The notes under the pieces were generated by a model. The model worked only from the letters and a program-made list of their open reading frames with translations. It did not search any database and was not told the DNA's origin. DNA of 64,000 nt, from NCBI GenBank assembly GCA_030867875.1, contig JAOWCC010000577.1:80457740-80521739 (forward strand). Reading direction: 5' to 3'. A program made the translations under genes and the position numbers. This document shows positions 1-12,400 of this stretch, piece after piece (the stretch's first letter is position 1; each line of letters begins with the position of its first letter). The DNA is from Actinernus sp. WN-2022. Lineage: Eukaryota; Cnidaria; Anthozoa; Actiniaria; Actinernidae.

Positions 1-1412
1 ATGTACTCCAATGACTCAGCCGCTGTAAAAGTTAACGGTCAAGTATCAGAAGAATTCCATTGCTTCTGTGGAGTTAAACAGGGATGCATTCTTTCACCAA
101 CGCTTTTTACCTTATTCCTACATGATTTACCAGAGAAAATTAATGAAAAATCAGCTGTTTGCTGTACGCCGATGATCTCGTTATTATGGCAAAAAGCAAA
201 GTACAACTGCAAAATTATATCAATCAAATACAAATATTCTCTGATGAAAATGAATTGGAAATTAACTTAGATAAAACCAAGATATTAGTATTCAATAATA
301 CTGGTAAGGCTATGAATAATTACCAGTTTTCATACCGAACAAAAGAAATTGAAAATGTAACATCATACAAGTATCTTGGGATAATGCTGAGTGCCATTGG
401 TAACTTTAACTTAGCTAAAATAGAACTTAAAAAGGTAGCGCTTAAGGCATTATTTAAATTAAGAAAGAGTATGGGTGAAAACTTCAGAACCAACGTAAGA
501 CTAACTCTAAAGCTCTTTGACTCACTTATTAAACCAATCCTGCTCTACGGTAGCGAGATTTGGGGAGCTGAGACGACTAAGTCACTAGATAAAGTCCCAA
601 TAGAAATTGTACACAATAAATTCTGTAAACTCCTATTGGGAGTTAACAAAACCGCCACAAACACAGCCTGCAGAGCAGAATTGGGAAGGTTTCCACTAAA
701 AGTAGAGGCAAAATTAAGATCTTTTAAGTTCTGGTTCAAGCTTCTCACAGCAGAGGGAAATACGTTGTCACGTGATACATAGTTAGACAGTATTAACTCG
801 AATAACAAGACATATTGGTACAACAAAACAAAAAACAACATAGCCGAATTAGGACTTGCCGATTTGTGGATCATGCAGCCCGATGAACCTCATGAGCAAA
901 AGTATTATATTTTAATGTTAAAGCAGAGGCTGGAAGACATTGAATATCAAAACTGGTGGAGTGCAATTCATAATGATGACAGAAAAGATAAGGATCAAAG
1001 AAACAAGCTGCGAACGTATCGCACTTTTAAAATTAGCTACATACTCGAACCTTATCTTTTGAATGTTCACAATATTGAACACAGAACTGCACTTACGCGC
1101 CTTAGAATAAGCAATCACTGCTTTGAAATCGAGAAAGGGAGGCATGAAAAGCCATATCGGAAAGTCGAGGACAGAATCTGTCCTAAATGTAAAAGGGAGA
1201 CTGAGGATGAAAGACACTTTTTAACTAAATGTCCAACGTACGACTCTCTCAGATGCAGTATAATCAGTATCATTAATGTTCAACGAAAGTACAACTCGAC
1301 AACACTAAATAACAACACCCTCTTTAACATTACAATGAATCCACCGCTTGCACTCCAAAAGCAAGTCGCAAAATATGTACACATGTGTTTTAAAGTACGC
1401 AACGAATCATAG
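1..1412 (+). pseudogene. LINE reverse transcriptase, 3' part, broken
   Basis: This is the C-terminal part of a non-LTR retrotransposon ORF2, cut at the window start. Frame 1 (1 to about 165) carries the RT motif GVKQGCILSP. The frame then shifts once near 160, and the catalytic box LYADDLVIMA follows at about 162-190. The 'thumb' with KPILLYGSEIWG lies near 530-560. An in-frame TAG at 780-782 interrupts the protein, and the same frame resumes to 1412. The C-terminal segment has a Cys/His cluster (CPKC, then H and C, about 1180-1235) typical of LINE tails. The frameshift plus stop make it non-functional. It is clearly a LINE RT; the clade is not settled. Confidence 0.85.
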
Positions 1413-1585
1413 TGTTGGTCCCTCAAATGACTCTTCCTACTTCCGGTAATTAGACTCTTTTATATTTTAGGTTGTTATTAGCGTACTTGTAGCCTATACA
1501 GTTATATCCTTATAGACCTGCAAGACCAATGTACAAAATTGGATACGGTGCTAATAAATATGTCTATGTCTATGTCTATGACCAA
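1413..1585 (+). repeat. LINE 3' UTR with TATGTC microsatellite tail
   Basis: After the LINE stop there is a short untranslated region. It ends in AATAAA followed by tandem TATGTC units at about 1558-1580. A short-unit tail is the usual 3' end of CR1/L2-type LINEs, so the insertion probably ends here. Confidence 0.6.
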
Positions 1586-2505
1586 ACTATAGTCTGTAAC
1601 TGACTGAGAAGTAACTAGGCAAAATATATTTTGGCAAAAATGCGGGGGCAGCCCCTCCCCAACCAACCCCCCCTCCCCCTCCAACAAATGCTTTCTTTCG
1701 TATGCTGTTTTAAAGTTTTCGCATACATTTTGTGTCTTCTTAGTATAGCTAAAGCTTTCCTTTTGCCATTTGTCACATTTATTCTCCCCAACCCCTTTTG
1801 TATTTGAAAGCAATTTCCAGAGTAGCCAGTTATATCATTAGGTGTTATTTTCTTAGCCTTGTGTTAAATTCCAATTCGTTCTGTGATTTAGCCGGGTCCT
1901 GGCTTTGTTCAGCCTCTATGGCTGTTTTTCAGGTCCCGTTAGAAATTCAGTGTTGTTTTTTTCAGTGTACAGCAAAGTACATTCGACATCTAATTAATAG
2001 TCCAACTCTTATTTCAAGGAACTATTCCATGTTTTTCAATTCAATATCATTTCATAGTCACTGAGTTCATAACTGAAAATGTGGCAAAAGCTTGCCTCCA
2101 AGAAGCTAGTAATACGAAGTATATAACAACGTCGATTTCAATTCAAATCAACAACATAAGCATTCAAACGCCAATCCTGGTTACCCTAGTATAGTTTACT
2201 CGTTATCATAACGGACACCGTCAGGATCGCGAATTAACTGGTGACCGCAATAGCGAGAACGCATAAGAGTGGGAAACGAGAGAAGTACATTCAGACTCGA
2301 CAACAGTTTCATTCTCTATATAGCAATCCAGCGAGGAAGCGAAGATCAAGACAGAAGGAGAGCATCACATTGCATGAACTACATATTCAGACTATATATT
2401 CATTCACGAAGTAACTCCTGATGAGTGAGGACTTTGGTCCCCACGAAACAGTATTGTAGAGCGAAATATGAATCAACCAAGAATTTAAATACTCCGAATC
2501 CTTAG
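1586..2505. other. Intergenic, nothing recognised
   Basis: AT-rich DNA with a C-rich patch near 1640-1685. Short open frames here have no recognisable motifs. No gene or repeat family could be supported. Confidence 0.4.
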
Positions 2506-2938
2506 TATATATATCTAACTTGATTTTTCAAAAGGTGGACTGCATCACACTGGATTTATAAGACATTTCAGACTAGCTCCCAGGCTCCTGGAAATCAGTA
2601 AAAATGCTGGTTAAGGACCGTAGGCGGCTATGCGCATGCTCTGTGCTTCGTGCACACCCCGGTCCATCCGATCCTGTATATATATTCCCCCCACCCCCCC
2701 CCCCCCCCCCCCCCCCCTCCTCCTGACCCCCCTCCTGGATATTGGGGTTAAAGCTTAATGACATAATATATAATGGCCTTATAGCTGTAAGACAGGGCTA
2801 ATGCATGCATATGGCTCTAATTAATGGCAGACGTCCTGATTGCATGTGGCCCTAATTGCATGTACATAAATTAAGCAGTGTCCCAGAAATGATTATTAAT
2901 GAGACCACCTTTTGAAAAATCAGGTTAGATATATATAT
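2506..2938. mobile_element. MITE-like element with about 32-bp terminal inverted repeats
   Basis: The left end at 2506-2538 (containing TTTTTCAAAAGGTGG) is the reverse complement of 2905-2938 with one or two mismatches. The interior of about 360 bp is non-coding and contains the poly-C run. A non-autonomous DNA transposon is the simplest reading; no target duplication was established. Confidence 0.5.
2687..2717. repeat. Poly-C tract
   Basis: About 31 bases of almost pure C, interrupted by a single A. Such tracts are unstable and its length may be mis-assembled. Confidence 0.9.
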
Positions 2939-4208
2939 ATATATGAATCGGATATCTTTGACTGAATACTTTAAGTTTTCACTGATAAATAAACTTGTCA
3001 TCTAACAAATCAAAGCTAAAGAAGAGCTGGTGCTCGTCATGTCAGCTGATTTAGGATTTTTTAAAATTTAGAGATTTTAAAATTGTATTTACAGTGATTT
3101 ATAGGAATCATAGGCACGCTTATAAAGAGAGACGTTTGGTTTAAAAAACAATCATAGAAATCTCTCGCTCAAATCCGTTAAAATCTTTCCAATTTCAATT
3201 TTTCGTAGATTAACAATATTTTAATTATTTTAGCAGGTTTTCATTCCATACTTATTGTGTATTTGGAGAAAAAATATATATTGAATGACTTACTTGTGAC
3301 CTGAAATAATTGATATTGGACTTTCCATATCAGTTTTGTATTTGATGTTCTGATCACATGGCCAAATAACTCAGGTGGTAGACAACCAATCATTCAATCA
3401 AGGAGTAAAGTAATTCCTTCATCTCCTAAGTTAACCTTAATACATAAAATATACTTTCAATTGCCTTAAACGTAACCAGTTGAAGAATAACTGAACAAGT
3501 TCGATAGGATGGGGGCTAACATTTTACATTTAAAAAATGAGAACTTAATGCACTACCAATTGAATACATGATGGGATACATCATCATTAATCTTACTGCG
3601 AAATAGCAAAACAATTTAAATATACTGAATCACTATCGGTGCTCTTTGGGAGCTAGAAAGCCTCTGTCTCAATCATCAAACCGAGGTTTCGGTTTCAATT
3701 GCAGAGACCTTGTTCACATTGACAGTATCAACATTTCTCGGCTGAGTGTTGTATGACATGGTTTCCTAGTACTCAAAATTAAGGCTTTAAGAAAGCAATA
3801 ATTAATGAATGGCCAAATTACTATTAGAAAACATACAATACTTTATTTGCAGGCGATGCTCCGAGCCATTGATGTTAACAGCTGGGATGTGACAAGTAGC
3901 TAGCATACTCTACTGACTGACCGGTTGTCACACAAAATATATTCTAACGTTAACGTATGATGTAAGTAGATTGGCTCAATGGCGCGCGATCGTTTTAGAC
4001 AAGATGAGCAAAACCTAAACCCGTAAATCCCCGGTTGTTTGAACGAGACTAAAATTGCGCCAAGTCAAAACCCTTACTATATATAATGGCAGTTTAAATA
4101 CGCTCGTTATTTCTCTAGTTTGAATTTGAGATTATTGTCGTAGCAAGAGTTTTTTATTTACAAAAGTTGTTCTACCCAATCAAAGCGTATTGTCATACTT
4201 AGCGATGC
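2939..4208. other. Intergenic, nothing recognised
   Basis: AT-rich DNA with no open frame of note and no clear repeat structure beyond short AT runs at 2930-2945. Confidence 0.4.
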
Positions 4209-4499
4209 AATAGGTCCTATGCAGCTAACAGTCACGTGCTGATATAATACTTCATTAACGAATGAATTGAGCTCATGATCCCCATGGGAAAGGCGTTGCC
4301 ATGAATACTGGAGAGCAAGCTATCTTTAAAAACACAGTTTTAGAAAGATCGGCAATTGATTGGTGGTGGAAAATAGCATTTGCAAACAGGTTTTTCTAAT
4401 AGTAATACCGATCTCGTACAAGGCCGTTAAATAAATGAAGTCAGTTATTTTTTGCTCTCCAGTACAACCACGTGATTTGTTAGCTGCAAAGGGCCTATT
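4209..4499. mobile_element. MITE with GCAGCTAACA terminal inverted repeats
   Basis: The left end 4209-4230 reads AATAGG..CCT..GCAGCTAACA. Its reverse complement lies at 4477-4499. A second inverted block (tactggagagcaa at about 4308-4320 against 4453-4465) shows that the arms continue inward with an indel. It is about 290 bp and non-coding. Confidence 0.65.
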
Positions 4500-4576
4500 T
4501 TTTATTGTGTTACTCTAGTTTTATTTTTCTCTTCATGAACAGCATTCATAATTCTTGTTCCAGTGCACATGATTTA

Positions 4577-4686
4577 GGGCCCGGTTGTTCAAAGGTTTTA
4601 AGTGTTAACCAAACTAGCTTATTTATCCACTGGATAAGGATTTATCCGCTGGATAAAGTCATCCATCCTTTGAACAAACAGGTCCA
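4577..4686. mobile_element. Short foldback element, GGTTGTTCAAAGG ends
   Basis: The GGTTGTTCAAAGG block near 4582 pairs with CCTTTGAACAAACAGG near 4667-4682. The interior holds a repeated TTATCCACTGGATAA-type hairpin. It is about 110 bp and resembles a small palindromic MITE. Confidence 0.55.
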
Positions 4687-5732
4687 GGACATCAATCGCT
4701 CTTGATGGACCACTTGAAGCACACTCGGCGGCCACGTTCCCCGTTTCTAATTTTACGTACGTATATGTGAACTCTTAATTTCGTCAAAATCAACAAAACT
4801 ACTTTAAAGCTAAGCCTAAGATTTTCACATGTACTTAAAAGGTTTAAGCCCTCAGAAACTGTTTGCCGCTTTGACGCTTTGCCTACAGAGCTAGGCTATA
4901 GACTAGAGAATAAGGACGTCCATGTACTCCTTGATTAGAGGACCAGTCATTTACCTATCTTATTCTAAAGTCCAACTCAAGGACATTGTTTAGCAAGAGC
5001 TGTTGTACAATTTTATTTACTTGAATCTTTGCCATCCCTCAACAAACCACATCTAATTTTCTCCAGTGGAAAGTTTACCTGGAAAGCATTTTCAAAGACT
5101 ACCGTTAACTGGAACGAATAAAACACATAAAGATGTGTTTAAATGTTTGTGAGGCCCTAAAAGGTTATTAATCAGTGACGATGAACTGGAGATTGGAAGA
5201 GGTCGCTATAATCGGGAAATTTATTCAGACAGACAAACGATAGTGCCCTTTTTTGTGCAGAGGAAGATGAACATTTCTCACAAAACCTCTTCTAGAGAAA
5301 TTAATCAAATCCTTTCTGTCTTATGGCACTTGTAAACCCTTCAAATTAAACTGCCAACCTAATAAGCAAATACATTTTGGAATGCTATACGGATCGAAAG
5401 TCTCTTTTCAGGAGAATTTGTTAGAGCCCAAAGTTCTTGTCACCATTTCCTTTGATTATCACTTGTAAAGGTTCTTTATTTTTTATCATATCATAAATAT
5501 TCAAACCGTTCAAAATTCTTCCGCGATCGTTAGAAGCGTGTTTTGGATCGGAAGCCAATTGACTATGATCGGTGACCAACAACGTCATTCATTTTTGGCT
5601 TATAGCGGTGAGGGAAAACCTTTGCCACTGTAAAGCTGCATAACACTGGTTTGTGTGCTTGTGATTGAAAATGGAGGACAAATCAATGGTCGATTCTAGC
5701 TACATGATGGCAGCTTACATGACAACTCGGCA
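4687..5732. other. Intergenic, nothing recognised
   Basis: No convincing gene or repeat. The last about 60 bases may be the 5' untranslated region of the small gene that starts at 5733. Confidence 0.35.
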
Positions 5733-7004
5733 ATGTCGGTTGAAGGCAATGAAAGCCCAACGACTTCGGTGAGCCCTTCGAGCGTTTTTCACTTTTTCTT
5801 ATGTAGAATATAACCAATAGCATCTTATTTGTGACTGTTTTCTTCTTATGTAGTCGGGTAATCCGTGTCAGTGTAAGATAGAGCACTTGCTCGCGGAAGC
5901 GCGAGAGGTTGCCCCTGCAAGAGCAATGACATGCAGGCATTGTTCATCGGCCTGTAAATGCGGGACAAGAAAAAACCCTATAAAAATAGGTAACTAAAAA
6001 TACCACCACAAGCCCTATTAAGGTTTGGTTATGGATTTTTGTTGTATGCGGATTACAAATTTGTCGTTGAAATGAACTTGAAACTTGAACTTAAATGACT
6101 CACACGTGAGTCGTCTGTGATTTCACACTTGTTGATTTCAGTTTACGATTCACATAATTTCTGTTAAGAAGTTTAAATAAATCTCGCTCGATCGAGTTTC
6201 GAAGCTCTCTGCAGCTACGCTACCCAAAATTCAACTGAAATGGTTAGACATTTTGTGTAGCGGCTACAAGCCTGTAGTAAGCGTTGGTCGTCGGTCCTTT
6301 CACAACACACGTGATCGACAACATTCGACAACGGCATGGCTGCCTTGGCTTGTCATTTGACCAGGAATGAATTCTACACTTTTCAAAACTTGCGATAATT
6401 TATTTGTATGTTTTGACCGATAATCTGCCTTCATATCTGCCAAAATATTGCTTCTATTCGAACAAACGATAAAAATATATACAAAATCATTTCCAAGCTT
6501 CAATTGCAAGTTTTACTGTCCTTCGTTGTTTTGAATACAATGTCTTACATTTTCACGCAGCCCGATACACTTGCTGCTTGCTGCTTAAGCAACCCGTCCA
6601 AAGCGAAGATGAGGAGAGGAAAAACGCAAATCTTGAAGGAAAGGTACATGGCATTCATGATGGTTTTGCATTGTCCTGTTTACATTATTTTGTCAACTAG
6701 AAATATGCAAAAGTAATTATTATCTGCGAATCGAAAACAAGATTCAATGTAAACGTTTTACACACATTCTACCAAACTTGCGCCAGTTTGTATTGTGTTG
6801 CAAATTGTCCAAATTTTGCACGTTAATATTGTGGAGGGAATTTGATTTTGTCCACAGCTAAACAGATGTCATATACACATTTTAAACAGTATTTATTGTT
6901 ATTAACTTATTTTTCTTATTATTTCTCAGGAATTCATTGAAACCCTTACCAGCGAAATGATAAAAAAAGCTATGTACTCGAAGTTTACAGTGCGGTGTGG
7001 GTAG
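5733..7004 (+). CDS. Candidate four-exon small cysteine-rich protein gene
   Basis: Four segments join with GT-AG introns and consistent phases: 5733-5768, 5854-5989, 6561-6643 and 6930-7004. Exon 1 begins at ATG 5733 (MSVEGNESPTTS) and ends in phase 0. Exon 2 carries the cysteines (CQC, then CRHC, then CKC) after an alanine-rich helix-like stretch, and ends with one base left over. Exon 3 supplies the other two bases and ends in phase 0. Exon 4 ends at TAG 7002-7004. The predicted product is about 109 residues, with a Lys/Glu-rich middle and no signal peptide. I do not recognise the family; the CxC and CxxC pairs suggest metal binding. The same frame stays open after the stop into an acidic stretch, so the true 3' end may differ. 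Support is splice phase only. Confidence 0.4.
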
Positions 7005-7132
7005 CATGGATTTTGTGGACTCTCTCCTAATAATGGAAGAGATGATGACGATAACAATGACAATTCCATTGATGATACAAACCCTGTTGCAACAGTTGAT
7101 GCCGCCCTCCTCAAGTATATTAAGGCTTGGTT

Positions 7133-7712
7133 AGAACATGAAAACGATGTAAAATCCTTTGTTCGTGTTTTCTTGACCACCTTTCAAGTAAAAATCATAA
7201 AAAAATACATAATTGTAGAAACTGGTTGCTTAGCTGCCACGAGTGATACCGTTGGCATAGAAACCACCGTTGCGAAAAATTAAGCGGGAAAATACAATGC
7301 AAATTTGTAGATGACGAACTTTTCAAAACGGAGTGTGAAAAGAGCCATTACCTTAACTTTATCCTCACTTAATTTTAACCAATAGCGATGTAGGTACGCC
7401 AATTAGCCTTCTCTCCTTGTCTGCATTTAACATCAGCAGAAATATCGTCGAGAGAAGGCCGGAATTGATCATTTCCGGTCCTGAATCTCGCCGATATTTC
7501 TGCTAATATTGAATGCAGACAAGGAGAAAAGGCTAATTAGTGTGCCTACATCGCTATTGTATTTTCTCGCGTAATTTTTAGCAACGGTGGTTTCTATGGC
7601 AACGGTACCACTCGTGAGTTTAAGCGACCAGTTTTTATCATTCTGTAAAGTTTTATGATTTTTACTTGAAAAGTGTTCAAGAAAACACGAAGAAAGAATG
7701 TTGCCTCGTTTT
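7133..7712. repeat. Large imperfect palindrome (inverted duplication)
   Basis: Starting at 7133 (AGAACATGAAAACGA), the sequence pairs with its reverse complement ending near 7712. Long blocks match, including the region around AGAAACCACCGTTG at about 7258 against 7580. An inner pair at about 7384-7450 and 7484-7558 closes on CCGGAATTGATCATTTCCGG near 7460. The whole 580 bp can fold into one hairpin. Read from either end, the outermost portions show the same short peptide pattern (EHEN...RVFL.TFQ) ending at GTAAAA. Confidence 0.7.
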
Positions 7713-9382
7713 CATGTTCTTGCTGTCTCCCACGGTGGAAGTTCCAGTCAATTGCCGCGAGCTGTTTCCTGGCTCTGTATACCATGAATATGTGGGAAAA
7801 AGAAATTTCATTAGCTTATGTTTTCGGGATAGTTGCTGCCATCATAACGTCTAAATTATGACATTTCCTGTTCCCAGCAATTTGGAAACTTTATTTAGTG
7901 ACACCAAACATTGTAACATTAGTAAAAATGCTCTGGGTCAAAGACTTGTAATACCGTAAATGATCTAATAAGCCCAGTATGAAGCCCAGACAAAAAATGG
8001 AATGGTTAGGGCCTTGGTATGCATACTGCATAATCCAAAACTATGGTATTTATGGATGTAATACATTTGGTTTGAATAACTTTCCATGATGCAAAAGTTG
8101 GCCAGGATCGATTTGAAAATCCTGATTTAAATTTGAATGGTGGTTGTGCATGGTACATAACTATTGCAGTACAACTGAGCACTTAAGAGTATGCGCATCG
8201 CTTTGAAGCATATGGCAATGACGAGCTGTTTGCCATTCTAAGTCACCAGTGTGTCTAAATTGAGGGGGAAGAATTCAGTTATAAATAAATATTCAAAAGA
8301 CACCCATCTGGCTATATAACATGCCATTTCCAAATGCAATATTTGTAACATTCATTGGAGTCTGCAGAGCTTAATCCCAAGTTAGCATGAAAGTTATATC
8401 TTAGCCTCTAAAGTTTTGCCATAATGCTATTGGCTTCTCAAGCAAATACAACATTTCTTCAAAAAATAGAAATTCCTGCGGAGGAGGCTAGCCTGAGGCC
8501 TAGGTTTTGGTTTGGATTTGGAAGTCCTCCCGGTATCTTGATAGTGATATTTTGCTTGCTAGTGTCAGGGCAAGCCTTCGGGAGTCTCTCTGTCATCTTC
8601 TTCCGTTTCTAATTTCCATTTTAAGGCTTTATTTCCATGCATCAGCCTCGTGTTTCTTTATCTTTATTCATCACAGATTCAGTACACAAGAGGATTCATG
8701 GGGATCCAAAACACGCTGAAATCGCCTTACCTGAGCTCGATGACCACATAAACAGCAACTGAATACACCGTAGAAGCAAGTCAAGGCATTTTTACTTACG
8801 AGTCTCTCGTATTTTAGCTCCTTGAAGGCTTGAATTCGTTGCATTCCCATACAAATGCTTATATTTAAGCGATCAGCGCCTGTTCACAAGTTTACGAGAT
8901 TCAACTTCTGCCTATCGAGCACTTACGAACAGTATTGTTAATATGGGAATGTGCAGCATTACCTATCTGTTACGGTAAACCCCTCGATTATATCAACTGG
9001 TACTGCCGATTGGGTTCGATTTTCGAAATTATTATTCATGTGCTGTGTGCGATTTGTGTTGGCCGGTGAAGTGATTTGAACTCCCGATAGGATGCAAGCA
9101 AATATCTAAGAATCCCTGAAGAGATCAGAAACCATTTAGGTAGAATCCAACGGTTTTTAGCGTTTAGATAACCCCCAATTTTCAATGCCTTTGTCCAAAT
9201 AAAAAGTTTTTATGTTTGACTTCCGTTGAAATTTAATTGTTCAGAACAGCCAATCGAAATACACAAACATCGGATTCATCCAGTGCCCTCTTTTTTCGTC
9301 GAGTATGCGCAGTAAGAAACAAATGGGGTCTGGGTACGAGATTGGGGTAGCTGGCTGTGAGAATATGCTACATAGAAATTAC
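7713..9382. other. Intergenic, nothing recognised
   Basis: Contains short overlapping open frames (around 8424-8720) without recognisable motifs. No repeats with clear ends were seen. Confidence 0.35.
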
Positions 9383-9571
9383 CTGAATCTCACATAAAAT
9401 TTCAAACTGCCCAGTGGGGTTGGCTCAAGGATGACTTTCTCTAGCGCCTCGAAATCTTTATCACGTCTGTCACACCAGGAAAGAGTGTTCCTCCATTTCT
9501 CCATGGTCACATTTTTCTCCAATCCACTCATGGCAGTTACATACATGATGAAGCAAGCCAATCCACTTGTC
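9383..9571 (-). CDS. Candidate internal exon, unknown protein
   Basis: On the minus strand the 189-nt segment is preceded by an AG acceptor (tgtggtag) and followed by a CAG|GTAATT donor, and it stays open throughout. It encodes about 62 residues with a hydrophobic start (ACFIMYVTAMSG) followed by charged residues (RDKDFEALEKVILEP). It begins with one leftover base and ends with two, so it would be an internal exon. I do not recognise the family, and neighbouring exons were not found with certainty. Confidence 0.35.
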
Positions 9572-10439
9572 CTACCACAACATTAAACATACATTAACTC
9601 GGTCTTCCTGCTTTTATCTGCATCTTATTACGTTTGGTCCTGTTTAACTTGACAATACATTGAATATTAATTTAACAAAAATCAATTTTTAGTAAACAAT
9701 GAAAGTTTCTTTATGATGAGATAAGATGTAAAGATAACTGTTAGTTTTCATCCATGACTCCCTCAAATAATGTCACTTGTTCATTTAATTACGTCATATT
9801 TATAGCCAAAACTGAAACCTATTAGTTCTTTTCTGAACTAAGAACTATTCATTATTTTTTGTATAAAAAACTTGTGCATACTGAAATTGACATTTTTGGT
9901 ACAAAACGACTTTCCATTTCTTCAAAGCCTCTTCATCACTAGATGCATGTCCCTTCTTGGCAGACACTGCAGCAATACCAGAAGTGCTTTATGATTTCAT
10001 CTGACCACTGGGCTATCTTCTTTTTGTCTTTTTATTGCTGACCTACCATATATTTGGTAACAAATCAAGTGCCTTTAGTATAATTACTTGCAGTAATTAT
10101 ACATCATTTCATTATACTGATGTTATTGAGTAGTACAAATATATGTTGTTTCGATTCTAATACATGTATACTGAGCATGTTCAGGTATTATAATTGCATG
10201 AATTGTCCCTTTAGGATCTACAACCTCACCTCCAAAGGATTATTTCAGCTTTCCAGATTGCAAACTCACTTTATGAAATTATGCTTACCTTGAGGAGACA
10301 CTTTCGAATACTCTTGCCCTTGTGGCAGATGTCGAGGAAATGGAATATTTCCTAAAATTCTTCGGCTGTGGTTTGAATTAAAGGAGTAATACATCCAGCA
10401 CTGAATACTAATAACGTAAGTAAATCTTTTAATAATAAG
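9572..10439. other. Intergenic, nothing recognised
   Basis: AT-rich DNA without supported genes or repeat ends. Confidence 0.35.
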
Positions 10440-10558
10440 GCTCCAAATGCCCAAATTGAAAAGATAAATGCTGAAAAGTTGGCCACACTTACTAAGTCAG
10501 GCCTGGAAATAACTGCCAGACATCGGATATACTGTATGTTCATCCACATTGGGCACAG
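10440..10558 (+). CDS. Candidate exon ending at a GTACGA donor
   Basis: The frame AAG GCT CCA AAT... is open across this segment. It reads about 40 residues of mixed, protein-like composition (NAQIEKINAEKLATLTKSGL, then RHRIYCMFIHIGHR) and ends at ACAG|GTACGA. The upstream acceptor is weak (aataataag). A minus-strand frame also spans the segment, so strand and reality are uncertain. Family unknown. Confidence 0.22.
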
Positions 10559-10754
10559 GTACGAGCATTTTGTCTGACCAATTTATCAAAAGATCGATCA
10601 ATCAAATTGTAGGGTTGAAAGGCAAATGTCTGACAAAGTCTAATTCAAAATTATTTTCAGGCCAGTAAGTAATTTGGGATGGCTTTTATTTTCAGGGATT
10701 TGCAATGTATTCAGTAAAATATACTGAACTGAAAACTAATGTATGGGCACTATA

Positions 10755-11445
10755 GACAGTGTACCTGCTGTAGTTCAAATATGATCTCAGTTCAAATCAC
10801 TAGGACTAGATCAATAAAAAAAAACATGATTCTCCCTATGAACTAATCCAAATCTATCCCTACATATAAAAACACCCTAACCGTCAACAATGGGTGCTCA
10901 CTAATTTAGGGTGTTTAGAGTTACTTACTAATTTACATGTAGGGTGTTTAGACCTCGTCACTAATTTTAGTGTTTAGGGCTAGACCACTAAACAACACAA
11001 ATAAATACTTCATCAGTGGTCTTGTGAACTAATCCAAACCCTAACTCAACATTTAAAAGAACCCTAACATCATTGAATATTTAACAATTATTCACCAACA
11101 CTGAGGTGAATAATTGTTTTAGTATATACCACACTCCAGGTGAATAGCCAGCACCAAATTGTTATTTTATTTTCTGTCAAATGGACAAAAACTCGCGAGA
11201 GATGATCGCTGCTTTGCTCAGAGGTGAATATAAAATCATATTCACTGTTTGAGTAGCCAATCAGAGCGCGCGAAAAGTGATATTCACTGGTGTGGTATAT
11301 ACTAAAAGTGCTTAATTACTATATTGAAAAGAAACGTTCAAATATCATTTTCCTAGTTCAAAAATATTTGACCTAGTTCAAAAAAATGTGAACCAGTTCA
11401 AAATAATTTTCAACTGAGATCATATTTGAATTGCAACATACCCAC
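10755..11445. mobile_element. MITE-like element with nested MITE and telomere-like motifs
   Basis: CAAATATGATCTCAGTT at about 10764-10780 is repeated inverted at about 11413-11432, giving terminal inverted repeats of about 25 bp. The interior has several TTAGGGTGTTTAG-like and AACCCTAA-like words at 10870-11070. It also hosts a second, complete MITE at 11117-11307. Confidence 0.45.
11117..11307. mobile_element. 191-bp MITE, TTTTAGTATATACCACAC termini
   Basis: The left end TTTTAGTATATACCACAC matches the right end GTGTGGTATATACTAAAA perfectly in inverted orientation, and GTGAATA blocks extend the similarity inward. The interior contains AGCCAATCAGAGCGCGCG. It is a non-autonomous element nested in the larger one. 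Confidence 0.75.
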
Positions 11446-11474
11446 TATTGCAATGATATCATTCACCCAGCAAT

Positions 11475-11656
11475 TTATTTATTCAGTTGATGATGCATCT
11501 GTGCATATTTCAACAACCGGTCCAGTACTCTGTTTATCCTCTTCCGGAGAGCCTGCTTCTGCATCGAAGGGCACTTCATATTGACATGTCTCTTGTCAAG
11601 AACTTCCACTTCAATCATGTAACCAGAAACCAGCTCCATGCCAGCTGTACGAAGAA
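11475..11656 (-). CDS. Candidate terminal exon of a minus-strand gene
   Basis: On the minus strand a GCGCGCAG acceptor is followed by 182 nt of open frame: two leftover bases, 59 amino-acid codons and a TAA stop at 11475-11477. The TAA overlaps an AATAAA polyadenylation-like hexamer. The product has an N-terminal hydrophobic/acidic stretch (GMELVSGYMIEVEVLDKRH) and then a basic helix (QKQALRKRINRVLDRLLKYA) that looks amphipathic. Composition and codon use look protein-like. I cannot name the family, and the upstream exons were not identified. Confidence 0.4.
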
Positions 11657-12400
11657 CTGCGCGCGCAAAGGATTATTGTTCACAATGACATGCCTTTAGT
11701 TTGCTCTGGCATTTATGTATGCTTAAATGGATACAGTGTTGTGTTGGTTTGACAAAAAGTTCAATAAAAGAATGAGATTGTCGAGCGTTATTTCCGAGTA
11801 TGTCTGTCATGTTTTGTTTTGTTTACACTCTATTTTAATAAAAGAAAACTCAAATCCAAGTACTTTTTTGTCTTTATAAGTATGATAGAAATCTTTAAAA
11901 GAAAGTGAGGGTAAAAACAGATCTGCATTGTGATTATGTTGAACGTCCAGCGAATGCATAGTCTGTCTACCTAGCTTTAACGCGTGATACTAGCTAGGCT
12001 ACAACAGCTACATACCGTGGTTATAAAAAAAAACTTGTTGGATGCACTTGGTAGGTTTACTCGTTTGGTTTGCTGCAAATTATATTTAAAATAACTGACG
12101 TTTATACGCTTCCCTTGTATCAAATACTTTGTCGAATGATGGATATGTTATTCAAGTGCTGGAATTGTCCATTCAACATGACCGGAGCCTGAGAAAACAC
12201 TACGAAAAAAATTCTGAACACCGTCCTATTTATCTTTTGAGAAGCCAACCTGTAATCGTGTGAATGAAAACAATCACTCTATACATATATTTTTTTACTT
12301 ACTACAAAGCTTTCTTTGGCTGAGTGACTTATAAATTGCAATTATATTACCCTCTCTTCAATCCTTCCATGGTCCGTGTCGAGTGCATGTTGTGGCTCAG

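Noticed and set aside
5671..5768. Longer first exon starting MEDKSMVDSSYMM
   Set aside because: Its frame ends in a phase that would give an early stop after joining exon 2; the frame starting at ATG 5733 joins correctly.
10860..11080. TTAGGG/CCCTAA words as an interstitial telomere
   Set aside because: Only a few non-tandem words within a MITE-like element.
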